64,000 nt of DNA from Streptomyces sp. NBC_00162 (lineage in GTDB: Bacteria; Actinomycetota; Actinomycetes; Streptomycetales; Streptomycetaceae), in NCBI RefSeq assembly GCF_024611995.1, contig NZ_CP102509.1, positions 7,688,001 to 7,752,000 of the forward strand, written 5' to 3'. The translations under genes were made by a program, and so were the position numbers. Below, piece by piece: positions 6,744 to 14,713 of this stretch (the stretch's first letter is position 1; each line of letters starts with the position of its first letter). Under the pieces are notes generated by a model. That model was not told the origin of the DNA. It ran no database searches and worked only from the letters and a program-made list of their open reading frames with translations.

Positions 6744-8558
6744 TCAACGGATCCCCAGCTTCACCCACTTCGCCGAGCTGGGGACGCCCTTCGCGTTGAG
6801 CAGGAACAGCATGTAGTACCCGGGCGGCGCGTCGGCCGCGGTCGGCGGCGTCCGGAGCCCGATCGCGGTGCCCCGTACGCCGGTGCGCCGGAGCTCCAGG
6901 TGGCGCTGGCTGGTGTTCACCGAGTGCGTGACGGTCGTCGGCGCCAGCAGCACGGCGCGCGCCACGTCCTTCGGCGTCGAGCTCGAGACCTCGAATGCCG
7001 TGTCGTGGCCGAGCTCGCCCGCCGGAACCCGGTCGAGGGCCGGCCGGGGGCCACGGTGCAGGTAGGCGGGCTCGTAGAGCTCGATGCTGCCGTCCATCCC
7101 GTCCCTCATGTCAGGGTCGTTGGCGATCTGCTGGAGCTCGTCCCCGGTGACCATCATCCGGCCGTCGGGCATGATCAGGGCGTTGGAGTGGTAGCCGCGG
7201 GGCAGCCGCTGCGCCGGGCCGAGCTTCCAGTGGCCGCGCGCGTCGCGCAGCTCGATCTGCCGGTACTTCAGGTCGGCCTTCGGGTTGAACGGCCCGTTGC
7301 CGTAATCCCGGGTGTCGAGCGCTCCGTTGACGGTCAGCAGCGTGCCGTCCGGCAGGATCAGGGTGTCGTCCTGGGTGCGCCCGAAGGCACGCGGCTCCTC
7401 GATGGTCCACCGGCCGCCGGACAGCCGGTACGTGTGCGGGTCGCGCGGGTCGCCGCCGAGCACCAGGACGGAATCCGGCCCCCGGAAACCCGCCGGGAGG
7501 GGCACGGCGGAGCCGTACCCGCGGAAGTCGGCGGGTCGCCGCGGCAGGTCGGTGCGTACCTCCCTGACCGGGTCGAACAGCCACTGCTGGTCGGCGTCAC
7601 GGCCCAGCCCGTAGATCATCCCGTCCCGCAGCGAGAAGAGGTGCGGGTAGTCGTTGCGGAACGGGGCGTCCGAGCGCAGCCGTTGCGAGGCGAGGTCCAG
7701 CGGGATGTCGAACGCCCGCCGGGGCACGGGGTGGCGCAGCGCGGGGAAGCGCTCGACCACCGGGGTGGGGGTGCCCGTACCGCGCTCGGACTGGCCGGAC
7801 ATGATGATCTGGCGGCCGTCCGCGCCGGTCACGACCGAGGGGTACCAACGGCCCACGGACATGTCCCGGTTGCGGTACCAGATTTCGGTCCACGGGTCGA
7901 AGACGAAGGACAGCTTGGCGCCGCTGCCGCCCTTGCCGCCCACGTTGCCGCCGAAGACGCCGACCATCCCGTTGGGCAGGTAGGCGTGCCCGGCGCAGAA
8001 GAAGGGTGCCGGGCGCGGGGCGTGGCTGCCGTCGGGCATCAGGACGACGGGCGGGGCCACCTTCTTGAAGGCCTGCGCACCGGTCCCCTTGGCCGGATCC
8101 CAGAGGTATGCGCGGCCCGCGTTGGTCCGGCCGACCGTGTTCGTGGGCCCGGTCTCCTTGGTCGGGTTCTCCTCCGTGCGCTCGAAGGAGAAGAGCAGCA
8201 CCTTGCCCGTCGGCAGCTGGGCCAGGTGCACGCCGAAGTCGGGGGAGGGGAAGTACTGCGTGAACCGTCCGAACTCCGCTGCCGTGAAGCGTGCGTTGGC
8301 CTTGGTCTGGGACTCCCGGAGCGCGGTCAGGCTCGCCGTGCGCTTCGTCTGCGGATAGCCCTGGGTTCCCTTGGCCGCCTCGCGCAGCCGCGCGTGCGCC
8401 CGGGCGTGGTCCTCGCCGATCACGGCGGCCTCGGCCGTCTCGGCTCCCTCGGTCCGCTCGACGGGGCGGGGCTGCGGAGCCGGCGACATCGCCGTGAGGG
8501 TCAGGGCGGAGGCGATCACCCAGGCCGACACTGCGGCGGAGCGGTGCGGGCGGGACAT
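6744..8558 (-). CDS. secreted kelch/galactose-oxidase-like radical copper oxidase
   Basis: This 604-residue protein starts at 8558, where GAGGAG precedes the ATG; a much longer frame reading through from 10628 is spurious. A signal sequence (residues 1-28) is followed by a helical segment, a seven-bladed kelch propeller and a C-terminal DUF1929 Ig-like domain. Copper-site candidates are present: Cys188 in FFCAGH with Tyr193 and Tyr239 as possible cross-link partners, the Tyr456-His457 pair in RGYHSNALIMPDG, and His545 in TVTHSVNTSQ. The last two match galactose oxidase and GlxA ligands. Such enzymes oxidise alcohols or aldehydes to release H2O2; in Streptomyces, GlxA acts in hyphal-tip glycan deposition. 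There is no adjacent cslA-like synthase, so this may be a paralogue rather than GlxA. Confidence 0.85.
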   Translation of the reverse strand: MSRPHRSAAVSAWVIASALTLTAMSPAPQPRPVERTEGAETAEAAVIGEDHARAHARLREAAKGTQGYPQTKRTASLTALRESQTKANARFTAAEFGRFTQYFPSPDFGVHLAQLPTGKVLLFSFERTEENPTKETGPTNTVGRTNAGRAYLWDPAKGTGAQAFKKVAPPVVLMPDGSHAPRPAPFFCAGHAYLPNGMVGVFGGNVGGKGGSGAKLSFVFDPWTEIWYRNRDMSVGRWYPSVVTGADGRQIIMSGQSERGTGTPTPVVERFPALRHPVPRRAFDIPLDLASQRLRSDAPFRNDYPHLFSLRDGMIYGLGRDADQQWLFDPVREVRTDLPRRPADFRGYGSAVPLPAGFRGPDSVLVLGGDPRDPHTYRLSGGRWTIEEPRAFGRTQDDTLILPDGTLLTVNGALDTRDYGNGPFNPKADLKYRQIELRDARGHWKLGPAQRLPRGYHSNALIMPDGRMMVTGDELQQIANDPDMRDGMDGSIELYEPAYLHRGPRPALDRVPAGELGHDTAFEVSSSTPKDVARAVLLAPTTVTHSVNTSQRHLELRRTGVRGTAIGLRTPPTAADAPPGYYMLFLLNAKGVPSSAKWVKLGIR

Positions 8559-8589
8559 GGAGCTCCTCTGCGTCTCAAGTTCTGATTCG

Positions 8590-8614
8590 GCAGATATTAG
8601 GAGAAAGCAGATAT
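8590..8614. repeat. direct repeat GCAGATAT in an AT-rich promoter patch
   Basis: GCAGATAT occurs at 8590-8597 and 8607-8614, 17 bp apart, in the only AT-rich part of the 204-bp spacer between the divergent copper-oxidase and DUF4360 genes. It is probably part of the promoter or regulator site of the oxidase; no factor can be named. Confidence 0.35.
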
Positions 8615-8762
8615 ATCGGGTCGATGTGACGCGACGCGGCGCCATTCGGCCGAGCGAGACCGCCAGAAGGATCGTTTCTGCGGTGAACCGCTGCGGCCAT
8701 AGAGGTGAGACCGCGTACCCGTCGGCCCTCCGCGACCGCCGCGGGGGGCTATCCATGTCGAC

Positions 8763-9428
8763 GTGATCAAGTCGCTCCGTACCGGATTCACCGCAGCCGC
8801 CGTGACCGCAGCTCTCGTCACGCTCAGCCCCTCGGCCGGGGCCTCCGCCTCGGCACCTTCCGCCAAGGCTCCCTCCGACCAGGTGACCGTGGACGTCGCC
8901 TCCGTCAACGGATCGGGCTGCCGTCCAGGCAGCGCCGCCGTCGCGGTCGCGCCGGACAACACCGCCTTCACCGTCACCTACAGCGAGTACGTGGCCCAGG
9001 CCGGCGGGGGAGCCCCCGCCGTCGAAGGGCGCAAGAACTGTCAGCTCTCGCTCGTCGTCCACGTCCCCCAGGGCTACACCTACGCCGTGGCCCAGGTCGA
9101 CTACCGGGGCTTCGGCAGCCTGCAGGAGGGCGCGATCGGAACACAGAAGGCCAGCTACTACTTCCAGGGCATGAGCCAGACCGCCCAGCGCAGCCACAGG
9201 TTCAACGGCGCGTTCGAGGACAACTGGCAGGCCACCGACACCACGGGCGTCGAGGCGCTGGTCTTCGCACCCTGCGGCGAACAGCGCAACTTCAACATCA
9301 ACACCGAGCTGCGTGCCGAGGTCGGAACCTCCGACCCGGCGCAGACCAGCTTCATGGCGCTCGACTCGACGGACGGTGCCATCAACAGCGTGTACCACTT
9401 CTCCTGGAAGCAGTGCCCGGTGGACTGA
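8763..9428 (+). CDS. secreted DUF4360 protein
   Basis: This 221-residue protein has a signal peptide (MIKSLRTGF, then a hydrophobic run to ASASA near residue 30) and a DUF4360 domain filling the rest: VNGSGCRPGSAAVAVAPDN, CQLSLVVHVPQGYTY, YRGF and the C-terminal WKQCPVD. Four conserved cysteines (GSGC, RKNC, FAPC, KQC) suggest two disulfides in a beta-sandwich. DUF4360 proteins are common exported proteins of actinomycetes and fungi without assigned function. The start is GTG with only a weak G-rich site upstream. A hairpin follows the stop. Confidence 0.82.
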   Translation: MIKSLRTGFTAAAVTAALVTLSPSAGASASAPSAKAPSDQVTVDVASVNGSGCRPGSAAVAVAPDNTAFTVTYSEYVAQAGGGAPAVEGRKNCQLSLVVHVPQGYTYAVAQVDYRGFGSLQEGAIGTQKASYYFQGMSQTAQRSHRFNGAFEDNWQATDTTGVEALVFAPCGEQRNFNINTELRAEVGTSDPAQTSFMALDSTDGAINSVYHFSWKQCPVD

Positions 9429-9444
9429 CGGGCAGCACGCCGTG

Positions 9445-9476
9445 TGCCGGGGCACGCCTTCGGGCAGGCCCCGGCA
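9445..9476. terminator. bidirectional terminator between the DUF4360 gene and lacI-type gene
   Basis: Perfect 9-base arms TGCCGGGGC and GCCCCGGCA enclose a 14-base loop between two convergent genes. Confidence 0.7.
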
Positions 9477-9490
9477 TCCGGCATTCGGCC

Positions 9491-10549
9491 TCAGGCCGAC
9501 GCGCGCCGGACCAGCTCGGTGGAAGTGATCACCGGGCGGGGTGCGGGGCGTCCCTCCCGGCCCCCGCTCCCCAAGCTGTCCAGCAGCAGCCGCGCCATCA
9601 GGCGCCCCATCCCCTCGATGTCCTGGCGTACGGTCGTCAGCGGCGGATCGGCGCTCTCCGCCACCTGCTCGGCATCGTCGAAGCCGATCACCGCCACGTC
9701 CCCGGGTACCGTCCGGCCGTGCTCCCGCAGCACCCGTAGCGCGCCCGTCGCCATCAGGTCGTTCCCCGCGAACACGGCGTCGATCCCGGGCCGGCGGTCC
9801 AGCAGTTCGGCCATCGCCCGGGCCCCGCCCGCCACGGTGAAGTCCCCCTCGGCGACCAGTGCGGGATCGGCCTCCGGCAACACGTCCCGGTAGCCGCTCA
9901 GCCGGTCGGCCGCCGATGTCTGGTCGAGCGGGCCGGCGATGTGCGCGATCCGCTCGTGGCCCTGCGCCACCAGGTACCGTACGGCCGCGCGTGCTCCCCC
10001 GCGGTTGTCCGCGTCCACGTACGCCACCTCGCCGTCGGGCTCGCCCGGCTCCCCGGGCCCGGCGGTCCAGCCCGGCCGGCCGCCGTACACCGTGGGCATG
10101 CCGATGCGCCGGGTGATCGCCGGCAGCGGATCGTCGGTGTGCAGGGAGAAGGCGAGCGCTCCGTCGACGTGGCCGCCCGCCAGATAGCGCTCGATCCGGT
10201 CGTAGTCTCCCTGGTCCTCCACCAGCAGGAGCACCAACTGCATGTCGTGCGCCGTCAGTTCCTTGCTGATGCCGCGCACCTGCCGGGAGAAGAACGGGTC
10301 GGAGAAGATCCGTATCTCCGGCTCGGCGATGATCACCGCGACGGCGCCGGTACGCCGGGTGACCAGGGTGCGGGCCGCGGGGTTCGGCACGTAGCCCAGG
10401 TCCCGGATGGCCTCGCGCACCTTCTCCACCAGGTGGGGACGGACTCCGTCGCCGCCGTTGACGACGCGGGACGCGGTGGCCCGGGATACCCCGGCGCGCT
10501 CCGCGACCGCCTCCAGGGTGGGGCGGTCCCCGGGACGTGTTTCCGGCAC
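9491..10549 (-). CDS. LacI family transcriptional regulator of the beta-glucanase genes
   Basis: This 352-residue repressor has the LacI N-terminal helix-turn-helix (TLEAVAERAGVSRATASRVVNG, residues about 11-32). The hinge helix PNPAARTLVTRRTGAV follows, then a periplasmic-binding-protein-like effector domain with FAGNDLMATGALR and AVIGFDD. It lies directly downstream of the GH16-GH64 operon in the same orientation. A LacI-type palindrome with central CGCT-like symmetry stands in front of that operon. The likely role is repression lifted by a beta-glucan oligosaccharide; the ligand is inferred from neighbours only. Confidence 0.88.
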   Translation of the reverse strand: MPETRPGDRPTLEAVAERAGVSRATASRVVNGGDGVRPHLVEKVREAIRDLGYVPNPAARTLVTRRTGAVAVIIAEPEIRIFSDPFFSRQVRGISKELTAHDMQLVLLLVEDQGDYDRIERYLAGGHVDGALAFSLHTDDPLPAITRRIGMPTVYGGRPGWTAGPGEPGEPDGEVAYVDADNRGGARAAVRYLVAQGHERIAHIAGPLDQTSAADRLSGYRDVLPEADPALVAEGDFTVAGGARAMAELLDRRPGIDAVFAGNDLMATGALRVLREHGRTVPGDVAVIGFDDAEQVAESADPPLTTVRQDIEGMGRLMARLLLDSLGSGGREGRPAPRPVITSTELVRRASA

Positions 10550-10609
10550 GGGTGCTCCTCCTGGATGTCCGCGGGCGCTGGCCTCGCCCGGGCAGCAGGG
10601 TAACCCGTA

Positions 10610-10639
10610 CCGCCGGGAAGGTGATCACCTTCCCGGCGG
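10610..10639. terminator. perfect 30-bp palindrome after the GH64 gene
   Basis: Two 15-base halves, CCGCCGGGAAGGTGA and its exact complement, meet without a spacer, allowing an 11-13 bp hairpin. It starts 7 bases beyond the GH64 stop in transcription direction, so a terminator is the simplest reading. It also sits about 60 bp upstream of the lacI-type start and could be an operator as well. Confidence 0.65.
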
Positions 10640-10646
10640 ACGGACC

Positions 10647-12197
10647 TCACCAGCCGATGCCGAGGGTCAGTCCGGTCGGCGGTTCGGAGTTGCCGAGGAT
10701 CTGTACGGAGGACTGGTCGTTGATGTCGTCGTAGGGGAATCCGTAGGCCCGCTGGTTCAGGCCGACGGTGTGGAAGAAGCCGGCGTAGTCGTTCTTCGCC
10801 GGTCCGGTGTAGTACGCCGCCGGGCTGTACCAGGCGGTGGTGTCGAGGGCGACGCCCCGGCTGAACGCGGCGCAGAACTCCGCGCCGAGCTGCTTCTCGG
10901 TGTCGTTGCCCGAGGCCATCGCACCGGCGCAGGCCATGACGTCGGGCGAGGTGGGCTTGCGCAGGGTGAAGGAGCCCGCGCCGTTCTTGCCGAAGGTGAG
11001 GGTGGAACCGGTGACCCGCCCGGAGAAGGTCTCGCCTAGGCGGTTCAGGGTGAAGGGGTGGGTGGTGTAGTGGGCCCATGCCTGGTCGATGGCGGCGGTG
11101 AGGTGGTCCTGCGCGGCGCCGCCGGGCTGGAAGAGATCCGAGGAACGCGGCGCCAGGATGCGGTAGTTGTTCTGCAGCGGCCTGAACGCGGGGCCGACGG
11201 AGGACGCGTACCGCTGCATGACCTCGGCGCGGGTGGCGGTGATGCCCCGGGTGGTGTCGTGGCCGCTGGAGGTCTGGCGCAGCCGTGAGGTGATCGGGAA
11301 GCCGAACTGGTCGACCTGGGTGGTGTTCCCGCCGAAGGCGACCTGCCCGTACACGTAGGTGTACTCGTACCAGTCGTAGTACACATCGCTGTTGGGGTCG
11401 TCGGGGTTGCGCGGATCGGGGCCGCCCCAGCCCTGGTCGTCGGGGGAGACCGGGATGTACATCGGGGAGCCGAGCGAGAGGTAGATCCGGCCGCCCCGGA
11501 TCGCCGGCGGGGAGGGGACGGTGCCGCCCACCTGGGCCAGGGTGAAGGACATGTCGGGGTAGTTGACGCCCCGTTTGACCAGGTGGCCGGGGGCGGTGGC
11601 GTCCAGGTGGCTGATGTGTGCCATGGTGCCGTCGGGCTTCATGTACGACCACTGGCCGGGCGTCACCTGGCCGAGGACGGTGACGTGGATCTGTGAATCG
11701 GCGTACGTGCCCCCGGTGTTGTTCTGGAAGGTGATGGGGAAGCTGCCGGTGCCGCCCCCGCCCTCGCCGCCCCCGCCCCCGCCCCCGCCGCCCCCGGTCC
11801 CGCCGACCGTGTGGGTGAAGTGCGGGGTGTCGTAGAGCGGGCCGCCCTTCTCGTACGTGAACCAGTACGGGAGGGCGGAGCCGGGAGCGAAGCCGCTGAC
11901 GGTCTGCTCCCAGGTGCCCGCGTTGTTCGTCATCCGGAAGTTCTGCTGGCCCAGGCCCCCGCCCGGCAGGTAGTGGACGTCCACCAGGGCGGCCGGGACG
12001 GCGGGCTTGAACCAGATCCGGACGGTGCCGGAGCCCTGGGCCGTGACGCCCTGCGTGTAGTCGGCGGCAGCGGAGGCGGAAAAGGCAGCGGAGGCGGCGG
12101 CCCCGGCGGCCGCCGGGGCCAGGGCCGGGGAGCCCGCCAGGGCGAGCAGGACGGCCGCCAGGAGCAGCGGGATCCGCCGCAGGAACGTGGTGTTCAC
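10647..12197 (-). CDS. secreted GH64 beta-1,3-glucanase with N-terminal CBM56
   Basis: This is a 516-residue exported enzyme. A signal peptide of about 45 residues is followed by a carbohydrate-binding module like CBM56 (ADYTQGVTAQGSGTVRIWFKP through HFTHTV, residues 46-130). A glycine-rich linker (133-151) leads to a GH64 catalytic domain (153-516). Glu278 in WYEYTY and Asp296 in TTQVDQF are spaced like the catalytic pair of laminaripentaose-producing GH64 enzymes. It should cut beta-1,3-glucan (laminarin, curdlan, fungal wall) outside the cell. It starts 25 bases after the GH16 gene, so the two are one operon. Confidence 0.9.
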   Translation of the reverse strand: MNTTFLRRIPLLLAAVLLALAGSPALAPAAAGAAASAAFSASAAADYTQGVTAQGSGTVRIWFKPAVPAALVDVHYLPGGGLGQQNFRMTNNAGTWEQTVSGFAPGSALPYWFTYEKGGPLYDTPHFTHTVGGTGGGGGGGGGGEGGGGTGSFPITFQNNTGGTYADSQIHVTVLGQVTPGQWSYMKPDGTMAHISHLDATAPGHLVKRGVNYPDMSFTLAQVGGTVPSPPAIRGGRIYLSLGSPMYIPVSPDDQGWGGPDPRNPDDPNSDVYYDWYEYTYVYGQVAFGGNTTQVDQFGFPITSRLRQTSSGHDTTRGITATRAEVMQRYASSVGPAFRPLQNNYRILAPRSSDLFQPGGAAQDHLTAAIDQAWAHYTTHPFTLNRLGETFSGRVTGSTLTFGKNGAGSFTLRKPTSPDVMACAGAMASGNDTEKQLGAEFCAAFSRGVALDTTAWYSPAAYYTGPAKNDYAGFFHTVGLNQRAYGFPYDDINDQSSVQILGNSEPPTGLTLGIGW

Positions 12198-12222
12198 GAG
12201 CGCTCTCCTCGGTCCGGGCCGG

Positions 12223-13668
12223 TCAGTGGCCGAAGTCGAACCAGTTGAGGTTCACGAAGTCGGCGCTCTGGCCGCTGGTGAAGGTCAGGTACACGTCGTG
12301 GGTGCCCGTGACCGCGCTGATGTTCGCCGGCACCGTGCGCCAGCTCTGCCAGCCGCCGGTGTTGGCCACGGAGAAGCTGCCGACCGGCGCCGCGGTGCGG
12401 CTGTCGAGCCGTACCTCGACGAGGCCGCTGACCCCGCCGGCCGCTCCGGAGGCTACGCGTCCGTAGAACTGCCGCGCGGCCGACGGGCCGAAATCGACAC
12501 CCTTGTAGACGGCCCAGTCACCGTTGCCGAGGGTGGTGAGGTCCTGGCCGCCGCCGGTGTCCGTGGTGTTCTCCTTCGCCACCCCCGCCTGGGAGTCGTA
12601 CGACTCGGCCTGGATCGGGGCGTAGGCGTCGCGGTTGCCGGCCGGCGGGGTGGTGGGGGGAGTCGTCGGCGGCGTGGTCGGAGGCGTCGTCGGCGGTGTG
12701 GTGGGCGGTGTGGTGCCGCCGGTCGAGCGGAGCACGGACACGTAGTCGACGACCATGGGATGACCGGGCTCGGTCGCCGCGTCGGGTCCGCCGCCGAAGG
12801 CCGCCGGGAACTCGCCGCCCATCGCGACGTTCAGGATGATGAAGTAGCCGTGGTTCGTGGCGTTGGTCCAGGTGGTGGCGTCCACCTGATCGGCCCGTAC
12901 CGTATGGAAGTTGATCCCGTCGACGTAGAAGCGCATCTGCTCGGCCGCGGTCGACCGGTCCCACTCCACGGCATAGGTGTGGAAGCCGCCCTGGCAGCTG
13001 GTGCCGGGGCAGACGCGCTGCCCGCCGATGCCGGACTTCTCGTTGCAGGGGCCGCCCGGGCTGGTGCCGCAGTGCATGGTCGCCCAGACCTGGTTGATGC
13101 CCTGCACGTTCTCCAGGATGTCGAGCTCACCGACGCCCGGCCAGTTCCACCAGTTGCCGCGGTACGGAGCCCCGAGCATCCAGAACGCCGGCCAGTAGCC
13201 CTTGGCCGCCGGGCCCGTGACGTTCGGCATCTGTATGCGGGCCTCGGTGCGCAGTGTGCCGCCCACCGGGGGCTGGAAGTCCGAACGCCGGGTCTCCACG
13301 CGCCCGGAGGTCCAGTTGCCGGCCGCGTCCCGCCGCGGGGTGATGCGCAGGTTGCCGGTCCCGTCGAGGGAGACGTTGGCGGGGTCGGCGGTCATCGTCT
13401 CTATCTCGCCGGTGCCGAATCCCGCGGGCCCGCCGGGGTAGCTCGTACCGGTGGTGTACTGCCAGTCGGCGGTGTTCAGGCCGGAGCCGGCGGGCCCGTT
13501 GAAGTCGTCCAGGAACACCTGGGACCAGCCGGCCGGGGTGGGGGGAGCCGTGGCGCCGGCGGGCAGGACGACCGCCACCGAGGCCGCCGCGACCACCGCG
13601 ATCGTGCTGAGCGCGGCTGAGACGGCCCGCCGGACGGCGGGCCGATTCCTGTCGGATCTCTGACGCAT
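12223..13668 (-). CDS. secreted GH16 beta-1,3-glucanase with C-terminal CBM6
   Basis: This 481-residue enzyme has a long signal peptide (about 1-40) and a GH16 catalytic domain (about 45-312). The catalytic motif is E181-L-D183-I-L-E186, the ExDxxE form with the extra residue seen in laminarinase-type GH16 enzymes. A TTPP repeat linker (about 315-342) leads to a CBM6-like beta-sandwich (about 350-480) containing QAESYD and NLNWFDF. It is the first gene of the glucanase operon and lies behind a perfect LacI-type operator. The combination of GH16 endo-enzyme, GH64 and two binding modules points to attack on insoluble fungal or plant beta-1,3-glucan. Confidence 0.92.
   Translation of the reverse strand: MRQRSDRNRPAVRRAVSAALSTIAVVAAASVAVVLPAGATAPPTPAGWSQVFLDDFNGPAGSGLNTADWQYTTGTSYPGGPAGFGTGEIETMTADPANVSLDGTGNLRITPRRDAAGNWTSGRVETRRSDFQPPVGGTLRTEARIQMPNVTGPAAKGYWPAFWMLGAPYRGNWWNWPGVGELDILENVQGINQVWATMHCGTSPGGPCNEKSGIGGQRVCPGTSCQGGFHTYAVEWDRSTAAEQMRFYVDGINFHTVRADQVDATTWTNATNHGYFIILNVAMGGEFPAAFGGGPDAATEPGHPMVVDYVSVLRSTGGTTPPTTPPTTPPTTPPTTPPTTPPAGNRDAYAPIQAESYDSQAGVAKENTTDTGGGQDLTTLGNGDWAVYKGVDFGPSAARQFYGRVASGAAGGVSGLVEVRLDSRTAAPVGSFSVANTGGWQSWRTVPANISAVTGTHDVYLTFTSGQSADFVNLNWFDFGH
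12645..12716 (-). repeat. 12-bp tandem repeats encoding the TTPP linker of the GH16 enzyme
   Basis: Six degenerate copies of a 12-base unit coding Thr-Thr-Pro-Pro form the linker between catalytic and binding domains. Synonymous differences between units show it is maintained as a protein linker rather than freshly expanded. Confidence 0.75.
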
Positions 13669-13728
13669 GGGTGCCCTCTCTGGAGCGCCGTGAGGCGCGG
13701 TGCGGGGGGAAGTGCCGGGGAGGCGCGC

Positions 13729-13752
13729 CGTCTTGAGAGCGCTCTCAAGACG
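13729..13752. promoter_or_regulatory. LacI-type operator in front of the GH16-GH64 operon
   Basis: This is a perfect 24-bp palindrome with core TTGAGAGCGCTCTCAA. It has the same form as the CebR/CelR operators of actinomycetes (TGGGAGCGCTCCCA), differing in the outer positions. It is 61 bp before the GH16 start, suitable for repression, and the LacI-type regulator encoded downstream is the obvious ligand. No second copy was seen in front of the regulator gene. Confidence 0.8.
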
Positions 13753-13908
13753 CGCCGCTGGACACTGTGCTCCCCGCCCCTTCGGGCGTCAAGACATCGA
13801 ACCGGGAAAGGGCCTGCGGGCCAACGGAGTTCATTCTTTGAACGTTCTCGGCGCGGACGGCGGGCCGTGCCGACGGGAACCCACCCGTACGGCCCAACCC
13901 GCCGCGCC

Positions 13909-14145
13909 TCATACGGGCGGACCGAGGACCTCGTGCGCACCGGCGAGGTCGTGGACGGCGGCGGCCGTCCCGGTCAGCGGAAGCAGCCCGGAAAGCGGGC
14001 ACAGCACCGGCATCTCGTGGTCTACCTCCCACTCGCCGACGGCCGCGGCGCCGCGGCTCTTGCGGCCGCCGCCGGTGTCGGTGGTGCAGACGGCGTACAG
14101 CCGTCCGGCGCAGCCCCGGCAGAGCAGGGCGTCGTGGCCGGTCAC
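13909..14145 (-). CDS. small cysteine-containing hypothetical protein
   Basis: This 78-residue frame opens with GTG (MTGHDALLCRGCAGRLYAVC) and has almost only G or C at third codon positions, as true genes here do. CRGC near residue 9 and two later cysteines (C20, C48) could bind a metal. I do not recognise it. The ribosome binding site is weak (G-rich, no AGGAG), so either the start or the gene itself may be wrong. It lies alone between the glucanase promoter and accE. Confidence 0.45.
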   Translation of the reverse strand: MTGHDALLCRGCAGRLYAVCTTDTGGGRKSRGAAAVGEWEVDHEMPVLCPLSGLLPLTGTAAAVHDLAGAHEVLGPPV

Positions 14146-14447
14146 GGCCGGCCCGCCGGGGGCGGCGCCGCCGCCGCGGCCGTCCCGAGAAGGCCCCGGC
14201 CGCCCAACGTGCCGGGTCCCCCGCGCGCTTGTAGCGTCGGTCGCGTCAGGAGTCCTGGTGACCCGACAGGAGTCCGCCGGCCGGTGCGCAACCGCGCGAT
14301 ACGCAGAGTGCGCGGCGTACGCAGATACGGATCACGCCCGCGAGGCGCGCCGAGCCGCCCGAGCGCAGCCCGCGCCGGTGCCGGGACGGCCCGTCCTTCA
14401 CGCCGTCGCGGGGCGTGCGCACCGTACCCGTACGAGAGGCCGTGCCG
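14146..14447. other. non-coding stretch before accE
   Basis: These 302 bases hold no frame I can support. The sequence is very GC-rich with short self-complementary runs; an accE promoter is expected here but no convincing -10/-35 pair was found. Confidence 0.4.
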
Positions 14448-14663
14448 ATGCCGAACGACGTTCCGATATCGAGCGTGCTGCGTGTCGAGAGGGGCCTGGC
14501 CGGCCCCGAGGAACTGGCGGCGATCGCCGTCGTGGTCGCCTGCTACGCGGGCCGCACCGCCCATGCCCGCGCCCGGGCGAAGGGCGCCGGGCAGGAAGCC
14601 GGCCGGCGGCGCGCCGCCCGCCCGGACGCCGGCTGCTGGGCAGGCTGCTGGGCCTGCCGCTGA
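14448..14663 (+). CDS. accE: acyl-CoA carboxylase epsilon subunit
   Basis: This 71-residue protein contains VLRVERGLAGPEELAAIAVVVA (key residues R, G, P-E-E-L-A-A), the signature of the small epsilon subunit of actinobacterial acetyl/propionyl-CoA carboxylases. The rest is an Arg/Ala-rich basic tail. The ATG at 14448 has GAGAGG nine bases upstream; a longer frame from 14415 lacks this. Epsilon tightens the complex of the biotinylated alpha and carboxyltransferase beta subunits that makes malonyl-CoA. It is normally next to accB/pccB, but here no beta gene is near. Instead it adjoins a polyketide cluster that consumes malonyl-CoA, suggesting a dedicated precursor role. Confidence 0.72.
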   Translation: MPNDVPISSVLRVERGLAGPEELAAIAVVVACYAGRTAHARARAKGAGQEAGRRRAARPDAGCWAGCWACR

Positions 14664-14668
14664 ACCCC

Positions 14669-14698
14669 GTCCGCCGGCCGGGCGCACGGCCGGCGGAC
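14669..14698. terminator. bidirectional terminator between accE and the whiE hydroxylase gene
   Basis: A perfect 12-bp stem (GTCCGCCGGCCG and its complement) with the 6-base loop GGCGCA begins 5 bases after the accE stop and ends 15 bases before the convergent hydroxylase stop. Confidence 0.85.
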
Positions 14699-14713
14699 AG
14701 GGAAGCGAAGTGG

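Noticed and set aside
8559..10628. Extension of the copper-oxidase frame upstream to 10628.
   Set aside because: The extra 690 codons pass through the LacI and DUF4360 genes; a signal peptide and GAGGAG site support the start at 8558.
12645..12716. Regular 12-bp repeats considered as a CRISPR-like or minisatellite array.
   Set aside because: There are no spacers, and the unit codes the TTPP linker in the frame of the GH16 enzyme.
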